This document shows, one piece after another, positions 10,434 to 21,903 of a stretch of 46,826 nucleotides of DNA (its first letter is position 1; each line of letters begins with the position of its first letter). The position numbers and the translations under genes were made by a program. The notes beneath the pieces are model-generated. The model saw nothing but the letters and a program-made list of their open reading frames with translations. It ran no database searches and was not told the origin of the DNA. The stretch comes from Spongospora subterranea (Eukaryota > Endomyxa > Phytomyxea > Plasmodiophorida > Plasmodiophoridae): contig OUQQ01000206.1 of assembly GCA_900404475.1 (NCBI GenBank), positions 12,087 through 58,912 of the forward strand, read 5' to 3'.

Positions 10434-11307
10434 CGCGACCCAAGGCTAGCCGTGGGAGGCAGTCGGGGGTGGGTGGGATGGTTCTCGCCAGCTGATGGTG
10501 CTCGCTCCGCGCGACCAATAATCCCAATAACGTCGCGATAGAGATATTACGGTCTTATGAGTGAAACCGGTAAATTCGATTGTGATGATGGGGGTCTAAA
10601 GGATTGACCGACAATTGGCCGCGCACTACGGGCATTGAGTCCAGGGACTACACACGGTGGGGCAACTGCATAATGCCGTCACCGAAGACACCGCGCTAGA
10701 GGGAGACCGTCACCCGATAATGAACGGGGGACACCACCACCGCTGTGAGAAACATTGGCGTTACGGGTGGAGGGGGGGAGTGGTGACGCGGTTCATTGGT
10801 GTGTAACGGCACCGAACGGTATCAGTGGTGGCGTAACACATGGGGCCATTGCGTTTTGACACAGATCACGTTGTTTCTGGTGATGGCCGTGCTGGAATAC
10901 AGCTTGTGGTCCAATTAGGGAGCGCCACCTTTATCATGACCGGGAATTGACGGCACATCCCAGAGAGTGGCCACTTTTAGAACGCGTCTATTCCAAAACC
11001 CATCGCTACTATCAGTCAATTCGGGCCGTAGCCACAATACCATCACTTATTTCATGATTGTAATGCCAATACCGACGGTATTTCTTTGCCAAATCCGATA
11101 AATCTCGTCATCAAAAACCGTTGCGGTGGTATAATATATATCTTTGGGTGGCTTTATATCATTCCGTCCTAACCAAATTAGCAGGCCTGTATGGGTCGTT
11201 GGCAATAAATATAGCAGCAGTAGAAGCTGTCATATCCCTTTGGTCTAATGGCTTTTCAGACTGGGAAGGGCCAATTCCTTGACGAAGATCGTAGATAACT
11301 ATAAAAA
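10434..11307. other. Intergenic region with no supported gene
   Basis: No frame longer than ~67 codons with coding character occurs. Composition is uneven, with a G/C-rich stretch of GGTGG/CACC motifs around 10700-10830 and AT-richer DNA near 11120-11220. The region would hold the upstream sequence of the Myb gene and the 3' side of the TMEM184-type gene. I found no convincing tRNA cloverleaf by eye. Confidence 0.5.
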
Positions 11308-12839
11308 TCACGTTAATGTATGATTCGGATGACGACAACCAAAAGCGATCCCATTACCATCAGTGACATCAGCAGCCGTAAGCAGCGACCGGAGCATTGG
11401 CGTTGTGATATGGGCCGGCAAATCTTCAGAGGAGAAATCCTCCGGCGGGAACGCATAATGATGGGCAATGGCGAATGCAACCATTTCCATGCAAATGACT
11501 AAATCCTCGAACCGAGCAACGTCTTCACGCGAGCCCTGAAACGTCACTCAAATAATGAATACTGCAATACATATGTAACACACCTTGAGCCATCCGATCG
11601 ATACCAATAACGCTATTAAGACACTTTGCCAAAAAGTGAAAAAAATTAACGCTTTGATACAAAGCATTTTTGGAATTGGCCGAATTGGAGCCAAGTCTTC
11701 AGCGAACGCCAGATACATCATAATTAAACAATAAATTGCCTGATCATGCACGATGAGATCTTATTGCCAGGAACAAACAAAGTTGGGGGAAAACATACCC
11801 AGACTTGGCTGCAGTTGACAATGAATGACACATAGAAATATCCTATAACACTTCAGGCATTATCTTTGAGAACAGAAATATAACGAACCAGCATCGAATG
11901 CAATATCCCCAGCCTTGAAGACACCGAATGCTCCAAGAAGCAAAGAAAATAAAGCCATTAACGGTTTAACTGCAACATACTGAAGTACGCCCCATTCAAC
12001 CTTCAAAAAAAAAGGGGTGCCCATTTTCCATAAGGGTAAATACTGACAGAAAGGTTCAAAATAACAGAAGCGACGCACAGTCAAGATACTACATTGAAGG
12101 GAAATATGTGTTTTTGTTGAGACTTGGAGCGCAAAATAACCAGCATTGCATCCGTACCCCCAAGTACAATGCTGAAGAATTTGAAGAACGAGTATATAAC
12201 GAATGCTTCCTACGTCATCTGCGAGTCGGAATACAGTTGATGTGAAGATGGTAGGCATCTACTTACATAACAATCCCTCCCAGTGTCAAAAAAGACGGAT
12301 TGACCGATTGTAGTGGAAAAAAACGACGTCCAGGCATATACTAAAACCCAAAAATTGTGTTAAAAACTTGAGAGAACCAATCAACTCTATGTCCATTGAA
12401 CTGTGGCTCTTGCAACCACAGAATTGTGGCTCTTAAAATAATATCGATAATTTTTTAGGCCAGTAAGCAAACAATCGCAGACGAAGCTCAGAAGCTAAAC
12501 TTATCATGAGCTCAACATCAATGACGAAACAATTAGCAAATGCTATCAATTACTTGGACACATTAACAGAATCCTATTAACATGGGTCCTCAAAGCACTG
12601 TTCGGATTGAGTCGCAGATGGTTGCGAACTTGGACGATGGATAGAAAAGTGGAGAGCGCAGCACAGACGCCGGCAATGCCAGTGGTCGACGGCCCTATAC
12701 TTATAGCGAGTTCCATCCAATCCAAAGAAATGTGGGTTGATCCAACGGGGCGACACAATTGACGGTCTAATGACGCCACTTGACTGTACCAAAGTATGAG
12801 CACATTTGAGCCAGTGGAGCCGCGCGCGGCCGCAAACAC
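11308..12839 (-). CDS. TMEM184 / OST-alpha family (DUF300) multi-pass membrane protein
   Basis: These seven-helix membrane proteins include animal TMEM184A-C, plant LAZ1 and the organic solute transporter alpha subunit; the cellular role in protists is unknown. Seven exons (12839-12554, 12340-12267, 12209-12093, 12042-11889, 11842-11799, 11739-11584, 11535-11308) give 352 residues. Splices create the family blocks [64 protein letters not shown] and [21 protein letters not shown]. The first intron is long for this window at 213 nt; the others are 46-59 nt. The short tail after helix 7 is acidic then variable. The start may be the internal Met preceding ELAISIG rather than 12839. Confidence 0.94.
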
Positions 12840-14713
12840 CGTGGGGCACAGATCATTGACATTCCTGTCCAGTCGGGACCGTCAGACGACAACCGCAATT
12901 GGTTGATTGAGTGGGAGCGAGCCGTACATCCATGGCTGCATTGGACAGGGTCGGATGGGAGCAGCTGTGTCTACTGCAGCAATGGAGCGTGCCTTCAACT
13001 GTTCATGCGTTGCTTGGAAGCGGGGACGTGGATCAAGGGGGTATTCCCATGATTGGAGATGGCGACCATCCCTAACTGGTATGCGTAAAAACGCATTTTA
13101 TCGATCATTACGAAGTTTATAATACGAACAACATTCTTTGAGACAATCGCCTTTCAACCCGCCACTACGTATCCATTCCTTACACATATGTAATATTTCG
13201 CTCTGGCCTATTGCATAACTGTACCAGGGCAAACAGCAATTATTGGTCGCTCTGCAGAACGCCGTTCGTGTATTCTGCCATCATTGTCATGGCGTTCCTG
13301 TCGCACAACCCTGAAATTTGATTACCGTCGGCAACGTATTTGAGGAGAGGTGGACAATGTCGAACAACGATGGCACATTCATTAACTTTGAACCTGGAGA
13401 ATCGTTTTCTGTAACCATATTTCGTCTGAGATTCTCAATGTTAGCACATGCCGGTTCCAAAAATCAGATGGTCACTCTCAGTGAAATATGGTAATCGGTG
13501 TAGTCCTCGTCTTGGTGTTGTTGAAATGCTTTGGACCAGCGAGCAAATCAAAATAGTTATTTGGGGAGGTGAAATTGTGTGGCGAAGATTGCAAATTGAG
13601 TTGAAACCTACGAGCAAAATACCTTAAAAAGATAGAATAGGACTAGAAACAACACTACAGAGAAGCTCAACATTTGGGGAACTCACAGTTGGAGAAGTGT
13701 CAAAATTGTAGATTTAACCAAGTGTGACTAGGATGAGTAAGATTACCCATGCCAACATTCGCTTCTACCCATCCTGGTAGAGTAGAACTACGCTGCGACA
13801 TTCACAAGAAGGTTGGCAGCGTTTGATGTGAACGAGTCAAAGGACGATGGACTTGGTCGAACATATACGCATTTGGTTGTCGCATGGCGGCAATTCGACG
13901 ATTGGAGAGTACTGACCTGGTTTGAATTGCAGTTCGGTTGTTGCTTTCGGTCGCGCTGAACTTTCGTTGATTTGGTCTCGGGAATCCGAATCTTTGTGTT
14001 GTTCATATCAGTCGTGTTTCCTGACTTAGTTTATCCTTGGATAAATCTAGAATTTCAGATATTTTCCAATTCTTTGTAGTATTTCTGCTTCTTTCTACCG
14101 TAAAATTCGGGACTTTGACTCCCCAGTATATACATCTTTTTGCAGGTGGGGGTATAGATCCCCCGAACATAGCTTCTCTCTCACTGGAAGACACACACCG
14201 AGATTGAAAAGCAGGGGATTTTTCAGTACAATCGATGGACGCCGAGCAGACAACAATGGGTCAAAAAATTGACAATCTGATTAGCGTTCGATTCGTCTGC
14301 GCAGAGATTCTCAATCTGCGGATACAAACATCTCTTGCAAAAACGAGAATGAACTAAGTATACACACATTTGCACCGAGGGAGTCCTATTCTATCTCTCT
14401 ATATTATGAAGGTTGATTGCTCGGTCAGCGAGCACTCCTCGCCGAGCTCATTTCGCCATCTCCGCCGCCATTCCCCACAGCAGTCCCCAGTGTCCGAGCG
14501 AGTGCCATGTGGAGGCCGTGCCAGTGCCACCCGACACTGGTCAGTGAACCTGTTCTCTGACTGTCCGCCAGTCAAATCGGGTCCGAGCCCACGAACTGTC
14601 ACTCACTTTGACCGGGTCCTTTGTTGACAACTGACGATAGCCGGGGACCAGATATCGCGACCCGTTAATGACCTAGGCCGAGATCGCTCGCACCGCTGTT
14701 TAATTATTGTTAA
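12840..14713. other. Long region without an identifiable gene
   Basis: Only short frames occur. A 45-codon ATG frame lies at 13358-13495 (+, MSNNDGTFINFEPGESF), and two small minus-strand frames lie at 13788-14006 and 14003-14194 (the latter with KRCIYWGVKVPNFTVERS). The two minus frames abut and could be exons of one small gene, but no family or consistent splice pattern was recognised. The rest looks non-coding. The cullin gene begins at its right edge. Confidence 0.4.
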
Positions 14714-17544
14714 ATGCTCGCCTACAATGAGGTGGTTCCCGCCTCCCGACAAAGCGATGTTTATTCCAGGAAGGTAATACCGAGGGATCAAGGATGGCGC
14801 ACGCTAGTATCCAGTTTCGAGGCGTTCGCCGCTAACTCCTCAACGGGGTCGGTTCATGTCAATGGACACGATTTGATCAATTCATACACGTATCGAACGC
14901 GATGTTGATTTTTCTGAATTTGTCCAGCTGACAGCGATATGGCGTTAGGCTTGTTTATGATATGTGCATGCAAGGACATGATTATGCTCATTATCTGTAT
15001 CATCGAGTAGACCCGTTAATATCTGGCTGGCTCACAAATGATGTGCTGCGTCGTCACCATTATGGGCCCATCTTAGCGCGATTTAGCCTCGTTATCAACG
15101 AGTTCAATGCTGCCAGAAAATACCTATCGACCGTATTCAAATATCTGGTTGGGATCCGAACGCATCTCCGTCAAATCGTATGCACCTGACGCTAGCTCCC
15201 CTGCTTCAGGATAAATTCCATGTCGTTAGGGAATCGCTTCTCACCATATCTGGTCTCTGCTTGTCGTCATTTTATACCAGCGTCTTCAATGACATCGGTG
15301 GTGATGCGGTTGCTGCGTGTCTATCCGAATCAGAGTTGTTTCGGAAGGGGATTCTCACCGAAAAGAGCGTACGCCGCTCAAATAACGTTCCGTTTTTGTC
15401 GAACATTGCGAATTTGCTGGTAGAGTTCGATCAGCGCGAAGCCTCGGTGAAACTCGTGTCAGAGCGGAGGGGTTTATTAACATTCGACGCGATAGGATTC
15501 GTCTATTTACGAGAGCCTTCTGGAGACGCCGTTATTATTGGCCGCTCAGAATCAGTATTCCCCACAATTTGTGAAAGATCTTCTTATTGGTGCTGGGACA
15601 TTATCCTACCTGCAACGGGTGAATAGCATATTGGGGCATTCGTCGTTCTTTTTAGCGAGAAATGTGACAGCGTGTGCGACTTCGTATTGATTACTGTTTG
15701 CTGATAGGTTTCCTTCATTCTTTCAGCGGAAAAGTCGTTTGCGTCCCAGTGGCTTCAACCTCGGACCATTGAGCGTCTTGACCAGTTTCTACAGAAGGTT
15801 CTGTTAGTGGATGTTTTTACTTTTGTTCTGGGCAACGAAGAAGGGTTCAAATTCATGCTAAATTCGCAGCAGCAGGATGGTTAGTTTCTTTTCAACCCAC
15901 CAAATGTATCTGTCCGCCTTCCGTTTCCAAACTGTTGTTAGGCCTATCCATTGCCTATCAACTCTATCATCAGCATCCAACTTGTTTGGAGAATCTCGCT
16001 ATGGTTTACCAAAACAATATAACGGAGATGAAAAGACAAGTGCAGCCAAAGTCTCCAGATTATATTCCTCAATTAATCGAGCTTTACGCTACAGAAACGA
16101 GCATGATACGGTCTCTATTCCAGGATTCCATTAGGTATTTTGATCGAGCATATTCCTAGGGCTCCGGTTTGATTAATGTCAGGTTCCATCGTGCGCTTCA
16201 TCATGGTCTCGAACAGGTTCTCGATGTCTCCGCTGACAGTGCCCAACTTCTGTCTAAACATTTGGATAACATTTTATCCACTTCATGTATGGATCGTGCA
16301 CTATTCGATTTTCGAATTTAATGCTCAGCACCCTACACAGCGTCGCCTGTTCGTGATGAGGACCTCAGTCCTGTCGTTGCCCTCATTTACTGCCTTCATC
16401 GGGAGAAGGAGGTTTTCGCGCTGCATTATCGCCTTGCATTAGCAGTGCGTTTATTATCTCGGCGTTATCAAAGCGATTTCAGGTATGGCATTGCATTCTT
16501 TTTAAATGCGCCCATCATTTCCTTATGGTGTAACGCAGTGATCGGCTAGTTGTCAGTAAACTTCAGAGGATATTTGGTTCTGGCTTTACCCACAAGATGG
16601 AAGTTATGATCTCCGATATATTCAAGGACGCCCCGCTTACGACCACGTCGTCTTCTATCGAATTCACTGCCAGAATATTAACTAATGGAGCTTGGCCTCC
16701 GTCCATCAACGCCGATAAAGCCCTGGTCATTCCTGCAAGCATTTTACCAGGTCTGACAGCGATCGAGCTGCAGTATTCTCGGATAACAACTGGCAGGCGT
16801 TTATCGTGGCTTCATTCGGCATCCACTTGTACTCTTATCGGTACTGGTAATCCGGAATCGCTATTCAAAAAGTCTGACAGCAGTTTTAGGTCGTTGTTTT
16901 CAAGGGCAGCCTCAAATAGAGCTATCCTCTCTACAAGCATTGATTCTGCTTTTGTTCAATACAAACGACGCAATTCTGATTTCTGATCTTCCTGGACTAA
17001 CAGGAGCCTCTGTTCAGAGTATCAAGCGAGCTTTGCGGTTGATGTGCACAGGAAAATATCTGGTTGAAGCCACCGTGGCGTTTTCATCTCGTGATCGTTG
17101 AGGATATGTTTGTATAGATCATATCCAAAGATCCTGTTCAAGGGTATTCTTCTACCGATAAATTATCGGTTAACGAGAGGTTCGTGACGAATGAAAGGTC
17201 GATACGCATTCCTTTTTTCGTTGATGCATCCACCAATGACCGAGATTTAACCAAATCCATTGCGGTTATCAAAGAGGTGGCATCTGTCCTAATTTTTTCC
17301 CTCGTCGATATTTACCATTCATCAGGATCGCAAGCATGTCGTTGAGGCATGTATTGTTCGAGTGGTCAAACATGCCAAGTCTATTGCCATTGGTGACCTT
17401 ATCGACTCAGTTAACACAAAAATGGCAGCGTACCCTTACTCCGATGGGATATCGATCAAAGCCTTAGTTGAAGACTTGGTAATTAGAGAATACCTTTATC
17501 GTGATCGAAACAATCCTGAACTGTTTCACTACAACAATGAATAA
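14714..17544 (+). CDS. Cullin-family scaffold of a RING ubiquitin ligase
   Basis: Cullins hold a substrate adaptor at the N-terminus and Rbx1 with NEDD8 at the C-terminus. At least ten exons are spliced by introns of about 45-60 nt. Recognisable blocks in order are: LINSYT|LVYDMCMQGHDY (exon 1/2, intron 14890-14948), KYL|DKFHVVRESL, GLSIAYQLYHQHP, the repeat ending SADSAQLLSKHLDN, YCLHREKEVFALHYRLALA, KMEVMISDIFKD, EFTARILTNGAWP, TTGRRLSWLH, ELSSLQALILLLFN, and the neddylation/WHB region IVRVVKHAKS to EYLYRDRNNPELFHY at the end. The Lys of IVRVVK is the expected NEDD8 acceptor. I could not assign it to CUL1, CUL3 or CUL4. The part at about 15310-15700 is poorly conserved and its exon limits are unclear. 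Confidence 0.93.
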
Positions 17545-17549
17545 ATTAA

Positions 17550-18101
17550 TTATTGTCTCAGTCCGGAGCCAAAGTGTGAACTCGGAAATATTGACGAAGT
17601 CGTCGACGCGCATTTGAAGAGTTTCGGCAATGCCTCGTTCGGTGAAACTATTGATTGACGAAATAGTTTCTTCGGCGGGCCTGTGATTCTGCCCTCGCTC
17701 GATAACCGCTGCAACCGTTTTGATATGTCGAACATTTGGAGTTCGGTTGTTCTCATTACTGACTTAAAAGCCGAACTTACTCTGAAATTTTCCGGATTTT
17801 TCGCCTTTTTCGTTGACAGTAATTTACCAGGAAGCTGGTAAGGAGATCGAGTTGGATTGGCAGAAGCGACCCTAGGCTTCTTGGGCATCCAAACTCTGTC
17901 CTGGTCTTGGCCTCGGATCAGCCCCTGAAAGACGTCTCGAACATTTTTCGTCGTGTATCTGCCGCAAATGTATTCATCAACCGTTCTGCGAACGAACTCT
18001 GCCACGGTTTCATCTGCCTTGGTCCCAGATTGAGGCTGTGGTAAAAGCATATTGGATGGAAAACTGTTGCAGCAACAGAGAAAGTACAGCAAATGATCCA
18101 A
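17550..18101 (-). CDS. Unidentified basic protein (orphan gene between cullin and CDT1)
   Basis: A 183-codon frame is open throughout; the likely start is Met 18101 or Met 18050 (MLLPQPQSG). It is rich in Lys, Arg, Ser and Pro, with a predicted helical part (ETVAEFVRRTVDEYICGRY) followed by low-complexity basic sequence. No known domain was recognised. A perfect donor GTAAGT at 17780 and acceptor TTGCAG ending at 17709 delimit a 72-nt segment with no stop in frame, so it may be a true intron or an optional exon part. The stop lies only 5 bases beyond the cullin stop on the other strand, and the start lies 52-103 bases after the CDT1 stop on the same strand. Confidence 0.55.
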   Translation of the reverse strand: MDHLLYFLCCCNSFPSNMLLPQPQSGTKADETVAEFVRRTVDEYICGRYTTKNVRDVFQGLIRGQDQDRVWMPKKPRVASANPTRSPYQLPGKLLSTKKAKNPENFRVSSAFKSVMRTTELQMFDISKRLQRLSSEGRITGPPKKLFRQSIVSPNEALPKLFKCASTTSSIFPSSHFGSGLRQ

Positions 18102-18153
18102 TTAGATTCCAGTCTGATTGACAGATTAATTACAATCGATTTAAATCAACATA

Positions 18154-20589
18154 TTAAATTGGTGTTTCTGTATTTAGGGTGCGTTTCTGGATTTCTGACC
18201 GCAATTGCCTCCGGAGATCGCCGAGGTTCAATGTTGCGTCGACGCGAAATGCTTCCACTCGACCATCAACGACTTTTTGACAAAACTTCGGCAATAATTC
18301 AAGAAGTAGATTTGTTCGATTCAAAATCGACGCTGAGAAGAAGAACATTCAAGCAATGATACAAAAGAAACCATCCGTCTCACCTTCTGAAACAAACCTG
18401 TCTTTGAGTTTGAACTTGAGTTGCGTTATTAACGCTGAAAAGAACATCGATGGGCGCCCCAGTGATGAAAATATCCCATGGACCAGCATCAACAAATCCG
18501 GAAGAGAATGGAGATCGCTATGATGCTCTTAGTGAAAAACATAAGCCACCCAAGAAATGCCTACAGAGAATTCTGAATATCCTTTCTGTTTCCATGCTGC
18601 TTGACCATCGCATTGTTAGCAGCCTCTCGTAATCTAATTTTCTGAATAAGAGAAATTGGGACATCTTTGAGACTGTCGGGGACATCAAGTTCATGGATGT
18701 TGCAATCCGGTAGTGCCTGATGAAGTTATAGCATCATTAATGGAAATAACTGCACGATATTGCCCCGCGTACTTTGGCCTGGTTTTCAACAACATCGCTC
18801 GCTTCACGAGCAGCGCTTCCTCCCTGCATAATGCAAAATGATCTCTTATACTTTCTGAACTTCAACCCACGACCTTACCCCGACAAGCCTAGCAAGTTCA
18901 TAACTGGTAGCGCTCATCGCGGGAGCCGGCAACGTGCAACGAGGCACAGGGGGGCAGCGATCGATAGGAAAACCTGGATGCCACGACTTTGTTTTTGAAA
19001 TTCCACATGCCTCAACGTCAGCCAGCAATTCAGGATGGGCAGACTGTGAGAGCGTTAACGGGAGTAATCTTCACCCACAAATGAGCACGAACTTTAATCC
19101 AAGACACATAAAACGCAAACAAGAACTGCTTGAGGAGCTCTGAAAACAGATCCGCCCGTTCTTTATTGCGCTGGAACTGATTGATTCCTTCGATTCCGGG
19201 AAGTTCCACCAATGAGACGGCCAGAAAATTCTCTGGCATGCACACTGAGTGAAATGGATGTGTGTCTGTAATGCCCATACCATTCCTGCCAGATTCTCGA
19301 TTTTTAACAACCTTGTTGTGCAGTGAGTATCCATTAGGAAAAAGATAGACGATTTGAGCCAACAACGATTTGGTAAACGTCATCTGGGTGATTCCTTGCA
19401 CACCAGCTATTAATTCAGGAAACTAGACGAGCATAAGATACTGTAAACTGGCGTTCTGATGATTTGGGCCTTACGGTGACAGATTGACGATGTCGTGCCT
19501 TGTAGACACGCATTGTTGTCTCGAGGGCACTAAAGATCTTAACACCGAAACACAATGAACAATGAAGAATATACACGTTTACATAACATGCCTTCTCCAG
19601 GCTCATTAAGCGCGTCGGCAGCGGAAGCGAAGTGGAAACCAAACGTCTTGCTGTAATCCATACATCCTCTCCGCTCTGAGACAAAATGTAAATAGATGTA
19701 CATTGAAAGAAAAACAAACAACATACCTTTGCTGACGAAACTTTCTTTTCACAAAGTAAAGAATCATGTGTGGCAACGACTGAATCCGCCTTATCTGAAG
19801 GTTTTGGTTTGATGACTGAATTAAAATCAGTCAGACGGCGCTGTGATTGACTTTCTTCGACTTTTTTGGATGCGGCAGCGTTCATCAGCGCTGCCGCTCT
19901 GGATGATCTAACTAACCGTCGTGGCAATGGATTTTCAAAAGTTTGGCTGACTTTGCTATCACATACAGGGCCCTGGTCGTCAACCTGTAGATCTGAACTG
20001 TAACTAACGTTGAACAAGAATGATCTAGGTCATACCAAAGCAGATGTAATTCCACCAGAATCTACAGATATAACTGCACTAGATGTCATACTACTGATGA
20101 CAGGCTGGTTTCGCTGGGTTATATCAGGCGAGTCGGGGTTGGCGTGCCATTGTGCTCTTGCCAACAGAATATCGTCGACGTCATGGACATCCTCCATGGA
20201 CGACGTTTTTCTACCTTTTGCTAATCTGTCATCATAGCTCGGCTAGAGAAAAATACTCAGTATCTATACAGAGAAGTTGGATAAGTGAGTAAACTGAGGG
20301 TCAATACCATTTTCCGTTTGGAAATTGCTTCGGTTTGTCGACATGATTGCGGTACGACAGGATTCGCTGCAGATGCAACAAGTCGGTGGCATTCTTCTGC
20401 TGGGACGTTGGCCACCGTTGTTGGTGAGCAGCTGGGTTCGTCCGGTCGCGTTGTTTTCGCATGTAGTGATTTCGAAACTGCCTGGCGAGGTTTTCGCTGT
20501 CTCGCCCCGAAGATGGTGGCCAGATCGGGTCGAACAGCGGCACCGCCGCCAGTACCTCGACGCCTTCCGTCCATTGACAAAGAGAACAT
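18154..20589 (-). CDS. CDT1: DNA replication licensing factor CDT1
   Basis: CDT1 loads the MCM2-7 helicase at origins with ORC and CDC6. Eleven exons (20589-20308, 20242-20036, 19984-19727, 19675-19592, 19537-19475, 19422-19093, 19043-18879, 18823-18773, 18716-18565, 18517-18384, 18332-18154) sum to exactly 635 codons. The middle winged helix is visible as LPTRLMSLEK|IFSALETTM, SVT|FPELIAGVQGITQMTF and LLAQIVYLFPNGY. The C-terminal MCM-binding winged helix starts around DVPISLIQKIRLREAAN and LHSLPDLLMLVHGIFSSLG. The long N-terminus is disordered and carries QRRLTDFNSVIK near residues 211-222, a PIP-box/degron-like motif. The intron at 19538-19591 appears to use a GC donor. The N-terminal Met could lie elsewhere, as exon 1 is unconserved. 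Confidence 0.9.
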
Positions 20590-20891
20590 GCAGAGATTCC
20601 CCTGCGATACGATCGAACAGGGGTAGTCGGTTTCTTGGCGATCAAAGCCGCGTCTGCGAGCGTTTTTTTACAAATCAAGGTCAGAAGAGGGTTATTCCGT
20701 GATTTAAATAATGGGTCACGCCCCCAACAACCGCACTCACAGCATCACTGTATCACGGTGTACGCAGGTGACAGTGACACAAGCCTGCGCGACCCCAGAT
20801 ATGACTGTGCTACTGTGAGCGCGGCCTGGTGTTGGAGACAGCGAACTTCCTCCACTTATGAACTGCCGTTTTCCAGTGAATTCAAAATGGT

Positions 20892-21705
20892 GAGAAATGT
20901 GACCCAGAAGTTGTTCTCTGTTTGGTTTACAATGGTGGTTTTCTGAGAAATGTGACCCAGAAGTTGTTCTCTGTTTGGTTTACAATGGTGGTTTTCTGAG
21001 AAATGTGACCCAGACGTTGTTCTCTGTTTTGTGTACAATGGTGGTTTTCTGAGAAATGTGACCCAGAAGTTGTTCTCTGTTTNNNNNNNNNNNNNNNNNN
21101 NNNNNNNNNNNNNNNNNNNNNNNNNNNNNNNNNNNNNNNNNNNNNNNNNNNNNNNNNNNNNNNNNNNNNNNNNNNNNNNNNNNNNNNNNNNNNNNNNNNN
21201 NNNNNNNNNNNNNNNNNNNNNNNNNNNNNNNNNNNNNNNNNNNNNNNNNNNNNNNNNNNNNNNNNNNNNNNNNNNNNNNNNNNNNNNNNNNNNNNNNNNN
21301 NNNNNNNNNNNNNNNNNNNNNNNNNNNNNNNNNNNNNNNNNNNNNNNNNNNNNNNNNNNNNNNNNNNNNNNNNNNNNNNNNNNNNNNNNNNNNNNNNNNN
21401 NNNNNNNNNNNNNNNNNNNNNNNNNNNNNNNNNNNNNNNNNNNNNNNNNNNNNNNNNNNNNNNNNNNNNNNNNNNNNNNNNNNNNNNNNNNNNNNNNNNN
21501 NNNNNNNNNNNNNNNNNNNNNNNNNNNNNNNNNNNNNNNNNNNNNNNNNNNNNNNNNNNNNNNNNNNNNNNNNNNNNNNNNNNNNNNNNNNNNNNNNNTA
21601 CAATGGTGGTTTTCTGAGAAATGTGACCCAGAAGTTGTTCTCTGTTTTGTGTACAATGGTGGTTTTCTGAGAAATGTGACCCAGAAGTTGTTCTCTGATT
21701 TTTAC
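20892..21705. repeat. 53-bp tandem repeat (minisatellite)
   Basis: Copies starting GAGAAATGTGACCCAG begin at 20892, 20945, 20998 and 21051, then at 21616 and 21669 after the gap, each exactly 53 bases apart. Two variants alternate in the unit, TTTGGTTTAC and TTTTGTGTAC, and the third copy has CAGACG instead of CAGAAG. The array lies between the 5' end of CDT1 and the 3' end of IFT81 and is probably longer in the genome than shown, since the central part is unsequenced. Confidence 0.97.
21083..21598. other. Assembly gap (516 N) inside the tandem array
   Basis: The unknown bases sit entirely inside the 53-bp repeat. The distance between the flanking repeat starts (21051 and 21616) is 565, not a multiple of 53, so the gap length is either an estimate or hides irregular copies. 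Any frame drawn across it is meaningless. Confidence 0.99.
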
Positions 21706-21903
21706 GGGGGCGTATTCAACATGTAAATTCAAGACTCAATTAGATCTTCTATCGTTTGATGTATAGAAAACTGTATTCATTGAAGGAACTAACGCTATTG
21801 CACAGAAGTGCAAAAAAATTGCTGGGGAACTGTCTATAGTGTCATCCACATCAATTTCCAGGAAAAACAGCGCCTTATTTGCATATAAAACTCTCACAAT
21901 AGA

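Noticed and set aside
11235..11300. tRNA-like GGTCTAATGGC words
   Set aside because: No acceptor or T-arm pairing could be found by eye.
20325..20702. 125-codon plus-strand frame opposite CDT1 exon 1
   Set aside because: The minus strand joins in phase to the rest of CDT1; no domain is seen on plus.
20892..21705. CRISPR-like array
   Set aside because: Units are contiguous identical 53-mers without unique spacers, and the genome is eukaryotic.
20856..21732. Long reading frames on both strands across 20856-21732
   Set aside because: They run through the assembly gap; only the 53-bp repeat is real sequence.
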